From an uncultured Gammaproteobacteria bacterium (lineage in GTDB: Bacteria; Pseudomonadota; Gammaproteobacteria; Steroidobacterales; JABDMI01), in contig CALHVH010000147.1 of the NCBI GenBank assembly GCA_938039225.1, positions 1-14,366 of the forward strand: DNA of 14,366 bases, written 5' to 3'. Below the pieces are notes generated by a model. It saw only the letters and a list, made by a program, of their open reading frames with translations. It was not told where the DNA came from and ran no database searches. The translations under genes and the position numbers were made by a program. Shown piece after piece: positions 1 through 8,400 of the stretch (position 1 is the first letter of the stretch; each line of letters starts with the position of its first letter).

Positions 1-1190
1 TACGTACTGGTTTTAATCTCTTCTCCCAAGATGTCGAATTAAGCCATTGGCAATCTTCAGGGAATACTGAGTATTACGGTTTCGATACCAGTACATTTGT
101 CACTGGCCCATTAGACCAAGACTTTAATAATTCAGTTACGGCCCTAAGTGTTAGTTCAAATATTTCTGAACAATGGAAAAGTAAATTTATTCTTGCCAAA
201 GCCAACGATACTATTAATCAAAACCAATTAGACTTTTTCTTTTTTCCTGTCCCGCAAAATGACTTAGTGGAAACAGATAGGCTAAGTATTGATTGGCAAA
301 ATTCTATCAATATAAAAAATATTGACTATACAGCTGGAGCGTATTTTGAACGTGAAAAAGCTGACTCCTTATCCTTTGGTAGTGCCTATAAAGATAAAAC
401 TGAGTCAAAAGCCGTGTACATAGGCGCTGATACCAAGCTGTTCGGAATAGACAGCCTTATTGCAGCTCGCTATACCCAACACGAAACCGCAGGAAGTCAT
501 TTTAGCTGGAATACAGAATTTTCCTACCCAATCAGTTCAGATTTACGTGTTGGCTTTACGGCGGGCACTGCATTTAGAGCGCCGGATGCCACAGACCGCT
601 ATGGTTTTGGAGGCAATCCAGATTTAGAGACAGAAGAATCTCAGAGCTTAAGTGCTGTGCTTAATTGGAACAGCCCAGTTGGCAAATTAAACGTAGAGTT
701 ATTTCAAACCGATATTGATAACTTGATTGAATCGGTAAATATTGATCCAATAAATTTTATTTTCCAGAATATCAATATTGCAGAAACCAAAATTAAAGGT
801 ATTGAAGTAAGTCACAGCATCACACTAAACGATTGGTCTATTGAAACAACTGCCCTTGTACAAAGCCCAAAAAACACTATAGCAAATACCGACTTATTAC
901 GTAGAGCGCGTCGCAGTCTTACAACTCATGTGGTGAAAAACTTCAATCAATTTGGATTGGGGTTGCAGTTATTAGCCACTAGCAAACGTAATGATATTGA
1001 TGCGGTGAGTTTTGGAGCCGTACAAAACTCGGGCTACGTTTTAACTAATCTCACTGGATCGTATGATTTTACAAAAAACTTATCAGTACAAGCTAAAATT
1101 GAAAATATATTAGACACGCAATACGAAACCGCTGCTGGCTATCAACAAGCAGAACGACATTATCTATTAAGTCTTCGCTTAGCTTACTAA
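1..1190 (+). CDS. btuB: TonB-dependent vitamin B12 receptor BtuB, C-terminal part (5' truncated by window edge)
   Basis: Outer-membrane beta-barrel receptor that imports cobalamin using TonB energy. The frame is open from the left edge (first complete codon at base 3) to TAA at 1188-1190, giving 395 residues of barrel; the signal peptide, TonB box and plug lie outside the window. Two stretches recall BtuB: FRAPDATDRYGFGGNPDLE (about 573-629), comparable with the Escherichia coli stretch around YGFYGNPNL, and the C-terminal strands ENILDTQYETAAGYQ followed by a last strand ending in an aromatic Tyr, as expected of a barrel C-terminus. The GTG at 267 is an internal codon, not the start, because homologous barrel sequence continues upstream of it. 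It lies 36 bases before the adenosyltransferase gene on the same strand, which supports a cobalamin substrate over a siderophore. Any B12 riboswitch would be upstream of the window. Substrate is inferred from similarity and context. Confidence 0.85.
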   Translation, partial: RTGFNLFSQDVELSHWQSSGNTEYYGFDTSTFVTGPLDQDFNNSVTALSVSSNISEQWKSKFILAKANDTINQNQLDFFFFPVPQNDLVETDRLSIDWQNSINIKNIDYTAGAYFEREKADSLSFGSAYKDKTESKAVYIGADTKLFGIDSLIAARYTQHETAGSHFSWNTEFSYPISSDLRVGFTAGTAFRAPDATDRYGFGGNPDLETEESQSLSAVLNWNSPVGKLNVELFQTDIDNLIESVNIDPINFIFQNINIAETKIKGIEVSHSITLNDWSIETTALVQSPKNTIANTDLLRRARRSLTTHVVKNFNQFGLGLQLLATSKRNDIDAVSFGAVQNSGYVLTNLTGSYDFTKNLSVQAKIENILDTQYETAAGYQQAERHYLLSLRLAY

Positions 1191-1226
1191 TACTGCTAAG
1201 CTGTAGTCCTAAATCTGGAGAATAAA

Positions 1227-1796
1227 GTGGGCAATCGACTAAGTAAAATTTACACAAAAACCGGTGACCAAGGCACAACTGGCCTTGGTAATGGCGAGCG
1301 CGTTGCCAAAGATGCAACGCGCGTAGAAGCCTACGGAACTGTTGATGAACTAAACGCCAGTATTGGATTACTATTAAGTTGTGATAATTTAGGTTCTACA
1401 ATTCGTAATTGTTTAATAGAAGTTCAACATGATTTATTCGATTTGGGTGGAGAACTCTGCATCCCAGGATTTGAATTGGTTAAATCTGAGTTTACTGAAG
1501 CATTAGAAAATACATTAGACGAACTGAATGCTGACCTTCCTCCACTTAAAGATTTTATTTTGCCTTCTGGTGGGGAAGCCTCAGCGCGTTGCCATTTAGC
1601 ACGAACCATTTGTCGAAGAGCTGAACGTCGAGTTTGGACTTTGATTCAAGAAACTCAAGATGAAAAATTAGTTAATTTGGAAGGTGCCAAATATCTAAAT
1701 CGCTTATCTGATTTACTGTTTGTTATGGCGCGAGTTCTAGCTAGAAAAGAAAATGGCAGCGAAGTAATTTGGAAACGCGGGAAGTTAAAATCTTAA
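1227..1796 (+). CDS. pduO: PduO-type ATP:cob(I)alamin adenosyltransferase
   Basis: Cytosolic enzyme that transfers the 5'-deoxyadenosyl group of ATP to cob(I)alamin or a related corrinoid, making the coenzyme form. The 189 residues match the single-domain PduO/MMAB family. The N-terminal ATP loop IYTKTGDQGTTGL is at residues 8-20, the conserved YGTVDELNA at 36-44, and the C-terminal active-site helix ARTICRRAER at 125-134. By position, Arg126, Arg130 and Glu133 correspond to the family's conserved Arg/Arg/Glu set (human MMAB R186, R190, E193). The start is GTG at 1227, supported by GGAG at 1217-1220 six bases upstream. It follows btuB by 36 bases and is probably co-transcribed, so uptake and adenosylation are linked. 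It converges with btuF, with 17 bases between stop codons. This is not the unrelated CobA/BtuR type, which carries a P-loop. Confidence 0.92.
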   Translation: MGNRLSKIYTKTGDQGTTGLGNGERVAKDATRVEAYGTVDELNASIGLLLSCDNLGSTIRNCLIEVQHDLFDLGGELCIPGFELVKSEFTEALENTLDELNADLPPLKDFILPSGGEASARCHLARTICRRAERRVWTLIQETQDEKLVNLEGAKYLNRLSDLLFVMARVLARKENGSEVIWKRGKLKS

Positions 1797-1801
1797 AGCC
1801 A

Positions 1802-1825
1802 CATTGGTGGTGCTCAATGGTTTTT
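1802..1825 (+). terminator. weak candidate terminator after pduO
   Basis: CATTG (1802-1806) and CAATG (1815-1819) form a 5-bp inverted repeat around an 8-base loop, followed by GTTTTT (1820-1825). It lies in the short space between the convergent pduO and btuF genes and runs into the btuF 3' end. The stem is short, so this is a suggestion only. Confidence 0.25.
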
Positions 1826-2707
1826 AGTAACACCTTGATTATTTCTCCAGGCGTCTAAGGTCTCACAAATACTTTTTGTTCCTTCTAACATACGTAAGCT
1901 CGCACGCGAAACCTCATCACCTGATACTTGTAAAATGTTAGCCGCTGAAATGCTTTGAATTTTTTGCCATGACTTTCTAATATTTGAATAAGAGTTTTTA
2001 CCCGTTAATATCACGTCAGGATTCGCTTCAAGTATAGCTTCAGGGCTTAAAGGGCTAGCTAATTCAGGATAATCTGAAAACACATTTTTTGCTCCGCAAA
2101 CTTGTAGCATCTCACTGATTGTATGCTTACTACCTATGCTATAAATAGGTTGTGATGACACTTGATAAAACACATCTATGTTTGTTCTATTTTTATATTT
2201 TCGCTGAAGCGCAAGCAAACCTTGCGTGTAATCTTCACCTACTCCTTGTACAGACACATTGAACAAGCTACTTAATTCTTCAAGTTGTTGTGGCAATTCA
2301 AAAAGACTGGCATTCGGGAAAGCTTCTACTTGATAACCTCTTCGTCTTAATTCAAGAATGACATTCTGTGGATTACCACCTTCCCAGGCTAAAACAAGGT
2401 CTGGTTTGAGTTTTGCCAGCAATTCCCAATCAATTCGGAAGGCATCACCAATCCTAGGAATTTTATTGGCCAGATCTGGGTAATCACTGTATTCAACAGT
2501 GGCGATGATTCTATCTTGAACACCCAAGCTGAAAAGCAATTCGGTTAAATGTGGAGCCAGGGTAATTACTCTTTGAGCAGGTTTAAGCGACGAGTCTAAG
2601 CTTGGGCTCTCATCATTTAACTTATCTTGTCCACACGCAAATAACAGCATTAAAAGTAAGTATGAACTTATCTTATAAAATGCTCTTTTCAATTTAAGGT
2701 GCCCCAC
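1814..2707 (-). CDS. btuF: Cobalamin-binding ABC transporter lipoprotein, BtuF-like
   Basis: Substrate-binding component of a BtuCD-type cobalamin importer (class III helical-backbone binding protein). The first lobe RVITLAPHLTELLFSLG (46-62) and the stretches YSDYPDLANKIP and LKPDLVLAWEGGN follow E. coli BtuF closely. Glu95 and Glu223 align with the two BtuF glutamates (E72, E202) that dock onto BtuC arginines. The N-terminus has basic residues, a hydrophobic run and LLFAC with Cys25, a lipobox, so it is predicted to be a lipoprotein rather than a soluble periplasmic protein. The start taken is GTG at 2707, overlapping ampE by 19 bases with no good Shine-Dalgarno. A TTG at 2692-2690 overlapping the ampE TGA, with GGGG about nine bases upstream, is an alternative that would put the Cys at 20. 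Translation is probably coupled to ampE. btuC and btuD are not in the window. Confidence 0.85.
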   Translation of the reverse strand: MGHLKLKRAFYKISSYLLLMLLFACGQDKLNDESPSLDSSLKPAQRVITLAPHLTELLFSLGVQDRIIATVEYSDYPDLANKIPRIGDAFRIDWELLAKLKPDLVLAWEGGNPQNVILELRRRGYQVEAFPNASLFELPQQLEELSSLFNVSVQGVGEDYTQGLLALQRKYKNRTNIDVFYQVSSQPIYSIGSKHTISEMLQVCGAKNVFSDYPELASPLSPEAILEANPDVILTGKNSYSNIRKSWQKIQSISAANILQVSGDEVSRASLRMLEGTKSICETLDAWRNNQGVTKNH

Positions 2708-3633
2708 AAAGTAAGCAAGGCAATAATTACTGCCCAGACCAAACCGCTCCTTTTTACTAAATTTAAAGCTTCAGTTGTGCAGTCTTTTGCGATCTCGGGA
2801 TCAGCCATCGTTAACTTATCAGGTGTGTCTAATGCAGCTGTGCCTGTCTGCTGCATAACTGCATGGTTACTTGCATAAAAATCACTAGCTTGTGAATAGT
2901 CGACATTTTTCAGTGCATACATCGCTCTATCATAATTACCGGTTAGGACATAACTTAGGGCGGTAAGACGTGCTGGAATATAGCCTAGCAAGCCTTGTAT
3001 CTGACGAAATATAGCATTTACTTTTGCTGCTTCTTGTTTGTAAGCGTTTTCCTCTTCTTGTGAGATTCGAAAACTTTCTCTACGTAATGAGTTTGTAGTA
3101 CGAAACAAAGCTGCTCCAATTGGACCTAATGGCAAGATTGCTGTAAAAATCAAATACCAAAAAATAACTGCAAAAAATCTTTTATTTCCTTGAGCTAATA
3201 TTCCCTCTGTAACACTACGAGAACAAGCCTCAAGCATTCTATGTTCACGTATTTCCGTTAGTGGTAATGCGGCTTCAATAAGTAAAGCCTCTTTTTCAGC
3301 ACTGCTTACAGGATCTTTTAATGCATTTTGGTAATCATGGACATCGCTAACTAAATCATGTGGGCCAAAAGAAAAAAACAATACAACGACCGAAAAAATT
3401 ATATAAAGAATTTTCTCATCATGTAAAACTAGCCAAACATTTATTAAAACCACAGGCGATAAGATTAACAACAATGATAACAAGACTAATAATGTGTTTA
3501 GGAGTCGATTCTTTTTTATCAAAGCAAACCACTTTGGTATATATACTTGCGCTACGCGAGGCGCGCGTAAGTGAAACAATCTAGTTGTTACTGTTTCTAA
3601 AAATATTCCAATTAATAATGCTAGTAAATTCAT
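2689..3633 (-). CDS. ampE: AmpE-family inner-membrane protein
   Basis: Membrane protein of the ampDE unit, linked in enterobacteria to sensing for beta-lactamase induction; its biochemical activity is not settled. The 314 residues compare with 284 in E. coli. Hydrophobic segments are seen at about 3-20, 46-70, 74-90, a stretch around FFAVIFWYLIFTAILPLGPIGAALFR, and the last 18 residues, where VIIALLTLWGTLN matches the E. coli end VIIALLTIYGALV. GYIPARLTALSYVLTG before the last third also fits the family. I chose the ATG at 3633, not the in-frame ATG at 3663 inside ampD, because it gives the usual MNLLALLI start, lies 1 nt after the ampD stop and has AGAGAAA upstream. AmpE resembles CobD/CbiB (adenosylcobinamide-phosphate synthase) in parts, so homology searches may confuse the two. 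The ampD neighbour and the C-terminus support AmpE. Confidence 0.85.
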   Translation of the reverse strand: MNLLALLIGIFLETVTTRLFHLRAPRVAQVYIPKWFALIKKNRLLNTLLVLLSLLLILSPVVLINVWLVLHDEKILYIIFSVVVLFFSFGPHDLVSDVHDYQNALKDPVSSAEKEALLIEAALPLTEIREHRMLEACSRSVTEGILAQGNKRFFAVIFWYLIFTAILPLGPIGAALFRTTNSLRRESFRISQEEENAYKQEAAKVNAIFRQIQGLLGYIPARLTALSYVLTGNYDRAMYALKNVDYSQASDFYASNHAVMQQTGTAALDTPDKLTMADPEIAKDCTTEALNLVKRSGLVWAVIIALLTLWGTLN

Positions 3634-3634
3634 G

Positions 3635-4216
3635 CTATTTTCTCTGTACTTTATTCCAATCAAAATTTGGCCCAGGGTCAGTCTTACGTCCAGGCGCTAT
3701 ATCCGAATGACCTACAATTCTAGTACGTGTCAAATTCGGGTATACCTTACACAATGCACTAATGACCAACTCAAGATGTGTATATTGTTCTTGGGTAAAC
3801 ACATCGTCATCACACCCCTCTAATTCAATCCCTATGCTAAAGTCATTGCAATTATCGTGTCCTTGATATTCAGAAACCCCGGCATGCCATGCTCTACAAT
3901 GAAATGGAACATACTGTGTTAGTGCTCCATTTCTTTGAATAAGTAGATGACTGGAAACTCGTAAATGAGCAATCTCTGAAAAATATGGATGCACTTCTTT
4001 ATCCAATGTTCCAAGAAACAATTCATCAATAAAGTTTCCACCATATTTTTTTGGCGGCAAACTTATTGCATGTATTACTATCAAATCTAACCGAATTGCA
4101 CCAAATTTATCGCTTGGCCTGGCATCACAATGAGGAGAGCAAACTTGCCTCGCTTGAGTCAATAAACCGGACGTTTTATTGATGGTAAGTACATTATTTT
4201 TCGCAGCTCTATTCAT
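3635..4216 (-). CDS. ampD: 1,6-anhydro-N-acetylmuramyl-L-alanine amidase AmpD
   Basis: Cytosolic zinc amidase that removes the stem peptide from 1,6-anhydro-MurNAc-peptides during peptidoglycan recycling, and so lowers the AmpR-activating muropeptide pool. The 193 residues align with E. coli AmpD (183) throughout. Zinc ligands by alignment are His49 (VIHAISLPP), His170 (GHSDIAPGRKTDPGP) and Asp180; Glu131 in SIGIELEG and Lys178 are the catalytic-site residues. The family stretch EIAHLRVSSHLLI and CRAWHAGVSEYQG are intact. No signal peptide is present, as expected for the cytosolic AmpD rather than a periplasmic paralogue. Two in-frame TAG codons directly precede the ATG, so the start cannot lie upstream; the N-terminus is about 11 residues longer than in E. 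coli. The Shine-Dalgarno is poor. It is first in the ampD-ampE-btuF run and diverges from rsmE with 56 bases between. Confidence 0.95.
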   Translation of the reverse strand: MNRAAKNNVLTINKTSGLLTQARQVCSPHCDARPSDKFGAIRLDLIVIHAISLPPKKYGGNFIDELFLGTLDKEVHPYFSEIAHLRVSSHLLIQRNGALTQYVPFHCRAWHAGVSEYQGHDNCNDFSIGIELEGCDDDVFTQEQYTHLELVISALCKVYPNLTRTRIVGHSDIAPGRKTDPGPNFDWNKVQRK

Positions 4217-4223
4217 CTACTAC

Positions 4224-4229
4224 TATAAT
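4224..4229 (+). promoter_or_regulatory. candidate -10 box for rsmE
   Basis: An exact TATAAT lies in the 56-base ampD/rsmE divergent spacer, 44 bases upstream of the rsmE ATG. No convincing -35 hexamer is seen 16-18 bases upstream and there is no extended -10 TG. The matching - strand sequence (TATTATAG) is too close to the ampD start to serve it simply. The spacer must contain at least one promoter, but this hexamer alone is weak evidence. Confidence 0.3.
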
Positions 4230-4272
4230 ACCTTTATTCGAGCGGAATTTACCCTCATTATTTGGATTTCTC

Positions 4273-5007
4273 ATGCTACGCGTATATCACTCTGGTCAGT
4301 TACAAGAAAATATTAACTTAGATTTGAGCCCAGAAACTTCACATCATGTCCTTAAAGTAATGCGTCTTAGGATTGAGGCAGAATTAAGAGTATTCAATGC
4401 AACAGGCGAATATTTTGCACACTTAAAGTCAGTATCTAAAAATATAGCCCAAGTAAACCTAGGTAAAAGAATAGAAGTTAATACTGAATCGGATTGTGAA
4501 ATCACTTTATTACAGGCCATAACTCGTAGAGAACGCATGGACTATTCTATCCAAAAAGCTACTGAAATGGGCGTTAGTTGTATCCAGCCTGTCTTAACTC
4601 AACATTGTGTAGTTAAACTAAATCAGAAAAAATCACTTCAAAGAGTGGAACATTGGAAAGGCATTTGCAAGCACGCGACTGAACAAAGTGGTCGCTTGAA
4701 AATTCCACAGATAAGACCGATTCTTTCATGGGATGACGCTTTATTAGAATATGGAAACACAAAAGCACTAAAATTAATTTTTGCATTAGCCGCTTCAAAA
4801 CCATTGAATAAAATAGAATCTGATAACAAAAATATAATATTGGCACTTGGTCCGGTAGGAGGTTTCAGTGACAATGAGCTTCAAAAGGCTATGCTTAACC
4901 ATTACCAAGCAGTAAAACTTGGCCCTAGAATACTAAGAGCTGAAACGGCAACAACAGCTGCTTTAACCGCAATACAAATACGCTGGGGAGATTTAGACTG
5001 TAATTAG
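4273..5007 (+). CDS. rsmE: 16S rRNA (uracil-1498-N3)-methyltransferase RsmE
   Basis: SPOUT-class methyltransferase that uses SAM to methylate N3 of U1498 in 16S rRNA of the 30S subunit. The 244 residues cover the whole family: an N-terminal PUA-like part with SHHVLKVMRLR, the ITRRERMDYSIQKATEMGV region (typical K.E..i.K.tElGv pattern), and the C-terminal knot with LGPRILRAETATTAALTAIQ (216 onward). The usual GPEGG of the cofactor loop reads GPVGG here (residues 193-197), with Val at 195, and LGPRILRTET reads LGPRILRAET. The rest looks intact, with no frameshift. The start is the ATG at 4273 with only a weak GGA at about 4264-4266. It diverges from ampD and runs convergent to chpC with 3 bases between the stop codons. 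Despite its place beside a motility operon it has no evident role there. Confidence 0.93.
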   Translation: MLRVYHSGQLQENINLDLSPETSHHVLKVMRLRIEAELRVFNATGEYFAHLKSVSKNIAQVNLGKRIEVNTESDCEITLLQAITRRERMDYSIQKATEMGVSCIQPVLTQHCVVKLNQKKSLQRVEHWKGICKHATEQSGRLKIPQIRPILSWDDALLEYGNTKALKLIFALAASKPLNKIESDNKNIILALGPVGGFSDNELQKAMLNHYQAVKLGPRILRAETATTAALTAIQIRWGDLDCN

Positions 5008-5021
5008 AGTTTAAGTAAACT
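5008..5021. repeat. 14-base palindromic inverted repeat at the rsmE/chpC convergence
   Basis: AGTTTAAGTAAACT has arms AGTTTA and TAAACT around AG, and it sits exactly where the convergent rsmE and chpC genes meet. On the + strand a T run (5030-5036) follows after eight bases. As an RNA hairpin it would have a 5-bp AT-rich stem and a 4-base loop, too weak to call an intrinsic terminator with confidence. Confidence 0.3.
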
Positions 5022-5475
5022 GTAATATCTTTTTTTCTAAAAACTGAAGATTAGGAATCTGAGGTCTATCATTAAATAATTTTAATTGAGTAATGATCGG
5101 GCAGTCATCTGGAAATTTCACCTCATCATCTACTACCAAATCAGTTTCTTTTACTCCAATCAGTTGAGGAAAACCTTCAACATACATCGCATAGACTTGA
5201 TTAGGAATTTCATCGCTTAGAGCGGTCATAATTGCAATGCGGGTTCGACTATTTTTCTCTGGAACTTCCTTTCCACACAAGCCTTCAAAAGAAATCAAAG
5301 GAACGCGATGATTCTGCCAACTAATTGTTCCTGGTAACCAATCTGGCGCACTTGAGTTTGCCAAGGGCTCAGGTTTCATGTAACGCACAATTTCACGTAC
5401 CGCTGTGCGTGGCAACAGTAAGCGTTGTCGCTGAATAGGCACAAGGAGAGCATAAATTTCATTTGTTGTGGACAT
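5011..5475 (-). CDS. chpC: CheW-like chemosensory protein ChpC
   Basis: Small cytosolic CheW-domain protein of the Pil-Chp system, expected to link accessory chemoreceptors to the ChpA kinase. The 154 residues are a single CheW-like domain. LLVPIQRQRLLLPRTAVREIVRY at the start and APDWLPGTISWQNHRVPLISFEGLCG in the middle follow the ChpC pattern seen in pseudomonads, which differs from PilI. It is the last gene of the operon, starting 19 bases after the chpA stop, with no recognisable Shine-Dalgarno, so it probably depends on upstream translation. In Pseudomonas aeruginosa chpB (a CheB-like methylesterase gene) lies between chpA and chpC; here it is absent. The stop is 3 bases from that of the convergent rsmE. 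Identity rests on sequence resemblance plus position; a generic CheW annotation would also be acceptable. Confidence 0.85.
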   Translation of the reverse strand: MSTTNEIYALLVPIQRQRLLLPRTAVREIVRYMKPEPLANSSAPDWLPGTISWQNHRVPLISFEGLCGKEVPEKNSRTRIAIMTALSDEIPNQVYAMYVEGFPQLIGVKETDLVVDDEVKFPDDCPIITQLKLFNDRPQIPNLQFLEKKILQFT

Positions 5476-5494
5476 GAATTAAACCGTTTTCAAT

Positions 5495-8400
5495 TTATTT
5501 ATTTAAATGTGGTTGTATAGCTTCTAGCAATTGATCTTCGCGATAAGGTTTACCTAGATAGTCATCTACCCCAATTTCAATCGCTCGACTACGATGCTTA
5601 TCGCCTGTACGCGAAGTTATCATGATGATAGGTACATCACTTATTCTTGGATCTTGTCGTACTCTCTCAGCAAGTTCATAACCATCCATTCGTGGCATTT
5701 CAATATCTAAAAGAATTAAATCAGGACTATGTTCCTGCAAAACATTCAGCGCATCTAAACCGTCTCTAGCAGTAAGCACTTCCATCTTATTTCTCTCAAG
5801 AAGCCTCTCTGTGACACGTCTTACAGTAATTGAATCATCCACCACCAAAATTAATGGTAAAGATTCTTTAGTCATAATATTTTCAGCAACAGCAATTTCT
5901 TGCAGCTTAACGCCTAGCAATGCATCAATATCTAAAATAATGACTATTCGACCATCTCCTAAAATTGTTGCGCCTGATATGCCTCGAATCCCAGCAATCT
6001 GGGGTCCGACTGGTTTTATAACCATTTCTCGACTACCAATGAGCTCACTAACTACTAAAGCTGCATGATGGTCCCCACCAGTTACCATAATTACAGAAAG
6101 CTCATGCTCATCGGGATCAAAGGAATAATTAGGAGAACCCAGTAATTGAGCTAAGTTTTTGACTGAATATTCGCGGTTCGCATACTCGTAAACTGGATTT
6201 TCTTGGCTAAGCAAATGTTGTACATTTGCCAAAGACATTTTTGCAACGCCATCTACTTTGTGAATTGGTATCGCATAGTTTTCTTCACCCGCTCTTACCA
6301 AAAGCGCATGATTAATAGCACGAGTAAACGGCAAACGCATTGAGAAACGAGTAAATTTTCCACGCTCACTGATGATTTGCAATGAGCCACCAAGTTGCTT
6401 CACTTCGGAGGCAACAACATCCATACCTACTCCGCGACCCGCACTTTGAGTCACTTCTTTTGCAGTAGAAAATCCAGCCGCTAAAATAAGCTGAGCCAAA
6501 TCGGCATCTGTAGTATTTTGCTCAGCATTAATTATGCCTAGGTTTAGAGCTTTTTCACGTATTCCGACGTAGTCTAATCCTGAACCATCATCTTCTAATT
6601 CTAGAATCAGCTGAGCGCCTTCACGACTTAAGCGCAGTTGAATAATTCCTTCAGGGTCTTTCCCTGCCGCTATTCGATCTTCTGGGCTTTCAATTCCATG
6701 AATTACCGAGTTACGAATCATATGCTCAAGTGGTGCCTGCATACGTTCTATGACTTGTCTATCAATTTCACTCTCAGCACCCTGTACATTAAGATCAACT
6801 TTCTTACTAGTCTCATTAGCAATTTGTCTCACGATGCGAGCATAACGCGGCGCATAACGTGCAAAAGGAATCATTCGCACACGCATGAGATTGTCTTGTA
6901 AATCAGTCATTACACGCGATTGCTGAAGCAGCAAGGCCTCAGTATCTCTGAATTGATTTTCCAAAGATGTTTCTAAACTTTGTAAATCATTAACTGATTC
7001 GGCTAAAGCACGAGAGATTTGTTGTACATTTGAATATTGATCCATTTCCAATGGGTCAAAATCATTATTTTCTGTTTCATCTCTATGCTGATACAAAATG
7101 GTAGCTTCGGTTTCAATTTCCATTTTGCGTAATTGTTCTTTTACACGATTAACTGTTCGAGCTAACTCTGCTAAGTTTAAGTTAGCATTACTTATCTCTT
7201 GCTCAATACGCGAGCGGAAGATACTTACTTCACCAGCCTGATTGAGCAACACCTCTAAATTACTTGTGCTAATACGTGCTGCATCTTGTTGACGCTGCTG
7301 CACATCTTGAACTTCAGAAACATATTCAAAAATTGAGTCTGTAGCAATTGGCTCATCACTCAGAATTGCCGGTGAACTTTTAACGTCCGGCAGCGCTGCA
7401 GACTCTTTATTGATTGTAATTTGTGAATCTTTTGGTTGTGTATCATCTAATTCTATACTCTCATCAGATTCTACAATTGGCTCTGCATGAACTATATCTT
7501 CACCTAAATCCGCTTCGAACTCATCTTCATTTAAGACAGGTTGTATAACGGTAATTGAAGGCATAGTTTTACTGAGTTCTTGATCAGTAAACTCTAGCTC
7601 AGCAATTTCCTCCGCTGACATTGACTCTTTAATTTCTTGCTTGCTGTCATCTGACCTTTCTACAGAATCAACAGATTGCTCTGATTCATCTAGAGCTTCG
7701 GTATTAGTAGATGACAATATCTCGTCACTATCTTTACCTTCAATTAAGTTATGCATCGAACTTAATATATGTGGCGCCTGTGTTGGTGGCTCTCCACGCC
7801 TAACTTCATCTAACATCGAGTGCATATGATCAACTGCAGATTGCAGAGTCTTCTTCGCCCCATCAGATTGCTCTAATGATTGATTTTTTAAACCTAACAT
7901 GAAAGATTCTAATTCATGAGTAAAGTCGCCAATACTTAAAAGGCCGGCCATGCGAGCGCCACCTTTCAGTGTATGCAAATGACGTAACAACTCAGAAATT
8001 TGCTGATCACTGATGCCATCAGAACCCCAGCTTGCAACTGCCGTATCAGTCTCGGCAATGATTTCACTGGCTTCTTCTAAGAAAATTGCTGTAATCTCAG
8101 AGTCTACCGCCAACATAGTTGGAGCTTGGTGTTGTTCCACAGCACTATCTTGAGCTGGAGTATCAGCAACAATTAAAATATCGTCTAACTCAACTTTAAG
8201 CTCATCCAGTAAATCGCCCGTATCAACTTCGGTTTTAGGACTTGTCAGATCATCTACTTCCGAAATAGATGCTTCTAGAGTATCTGTATTAGATTCAAGT
8301 TGTAAATCAATCTCTTTGCGGACCTCATGTAGTCTAGAAATTAATGCGGGAGCCACATATTCCATTGGTGCATCTTGATTGATGGTCGCTATCATAGCTT

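Noticed and set aside
267..1190. btuB starting at the GTG at 267
   Set aside because: The same frame is open back to base 3 and encodes barrel sequence of the TonB-receptor type, so 267 is an internal Val codon.
2689..3633. CobD/CbiB (adenosylcobinamide-phosphate synthase) as the identity of this gene
   Set aside because: The partner gene ampD, the C-terminal VIIALLT..G.L match to E. coli AmpE and the internal spacing fit AmpE better; partial resemblance to CbiB is expected.
3634..3663. A longer AmpE beginning at the ATG at 3663
   Set aside because: It would overlap the end of ampD by 29 bases and add ten polar residues before the typical MNLLALLI start; the ATG at 3633 lies 1 nt after the ampD stop.
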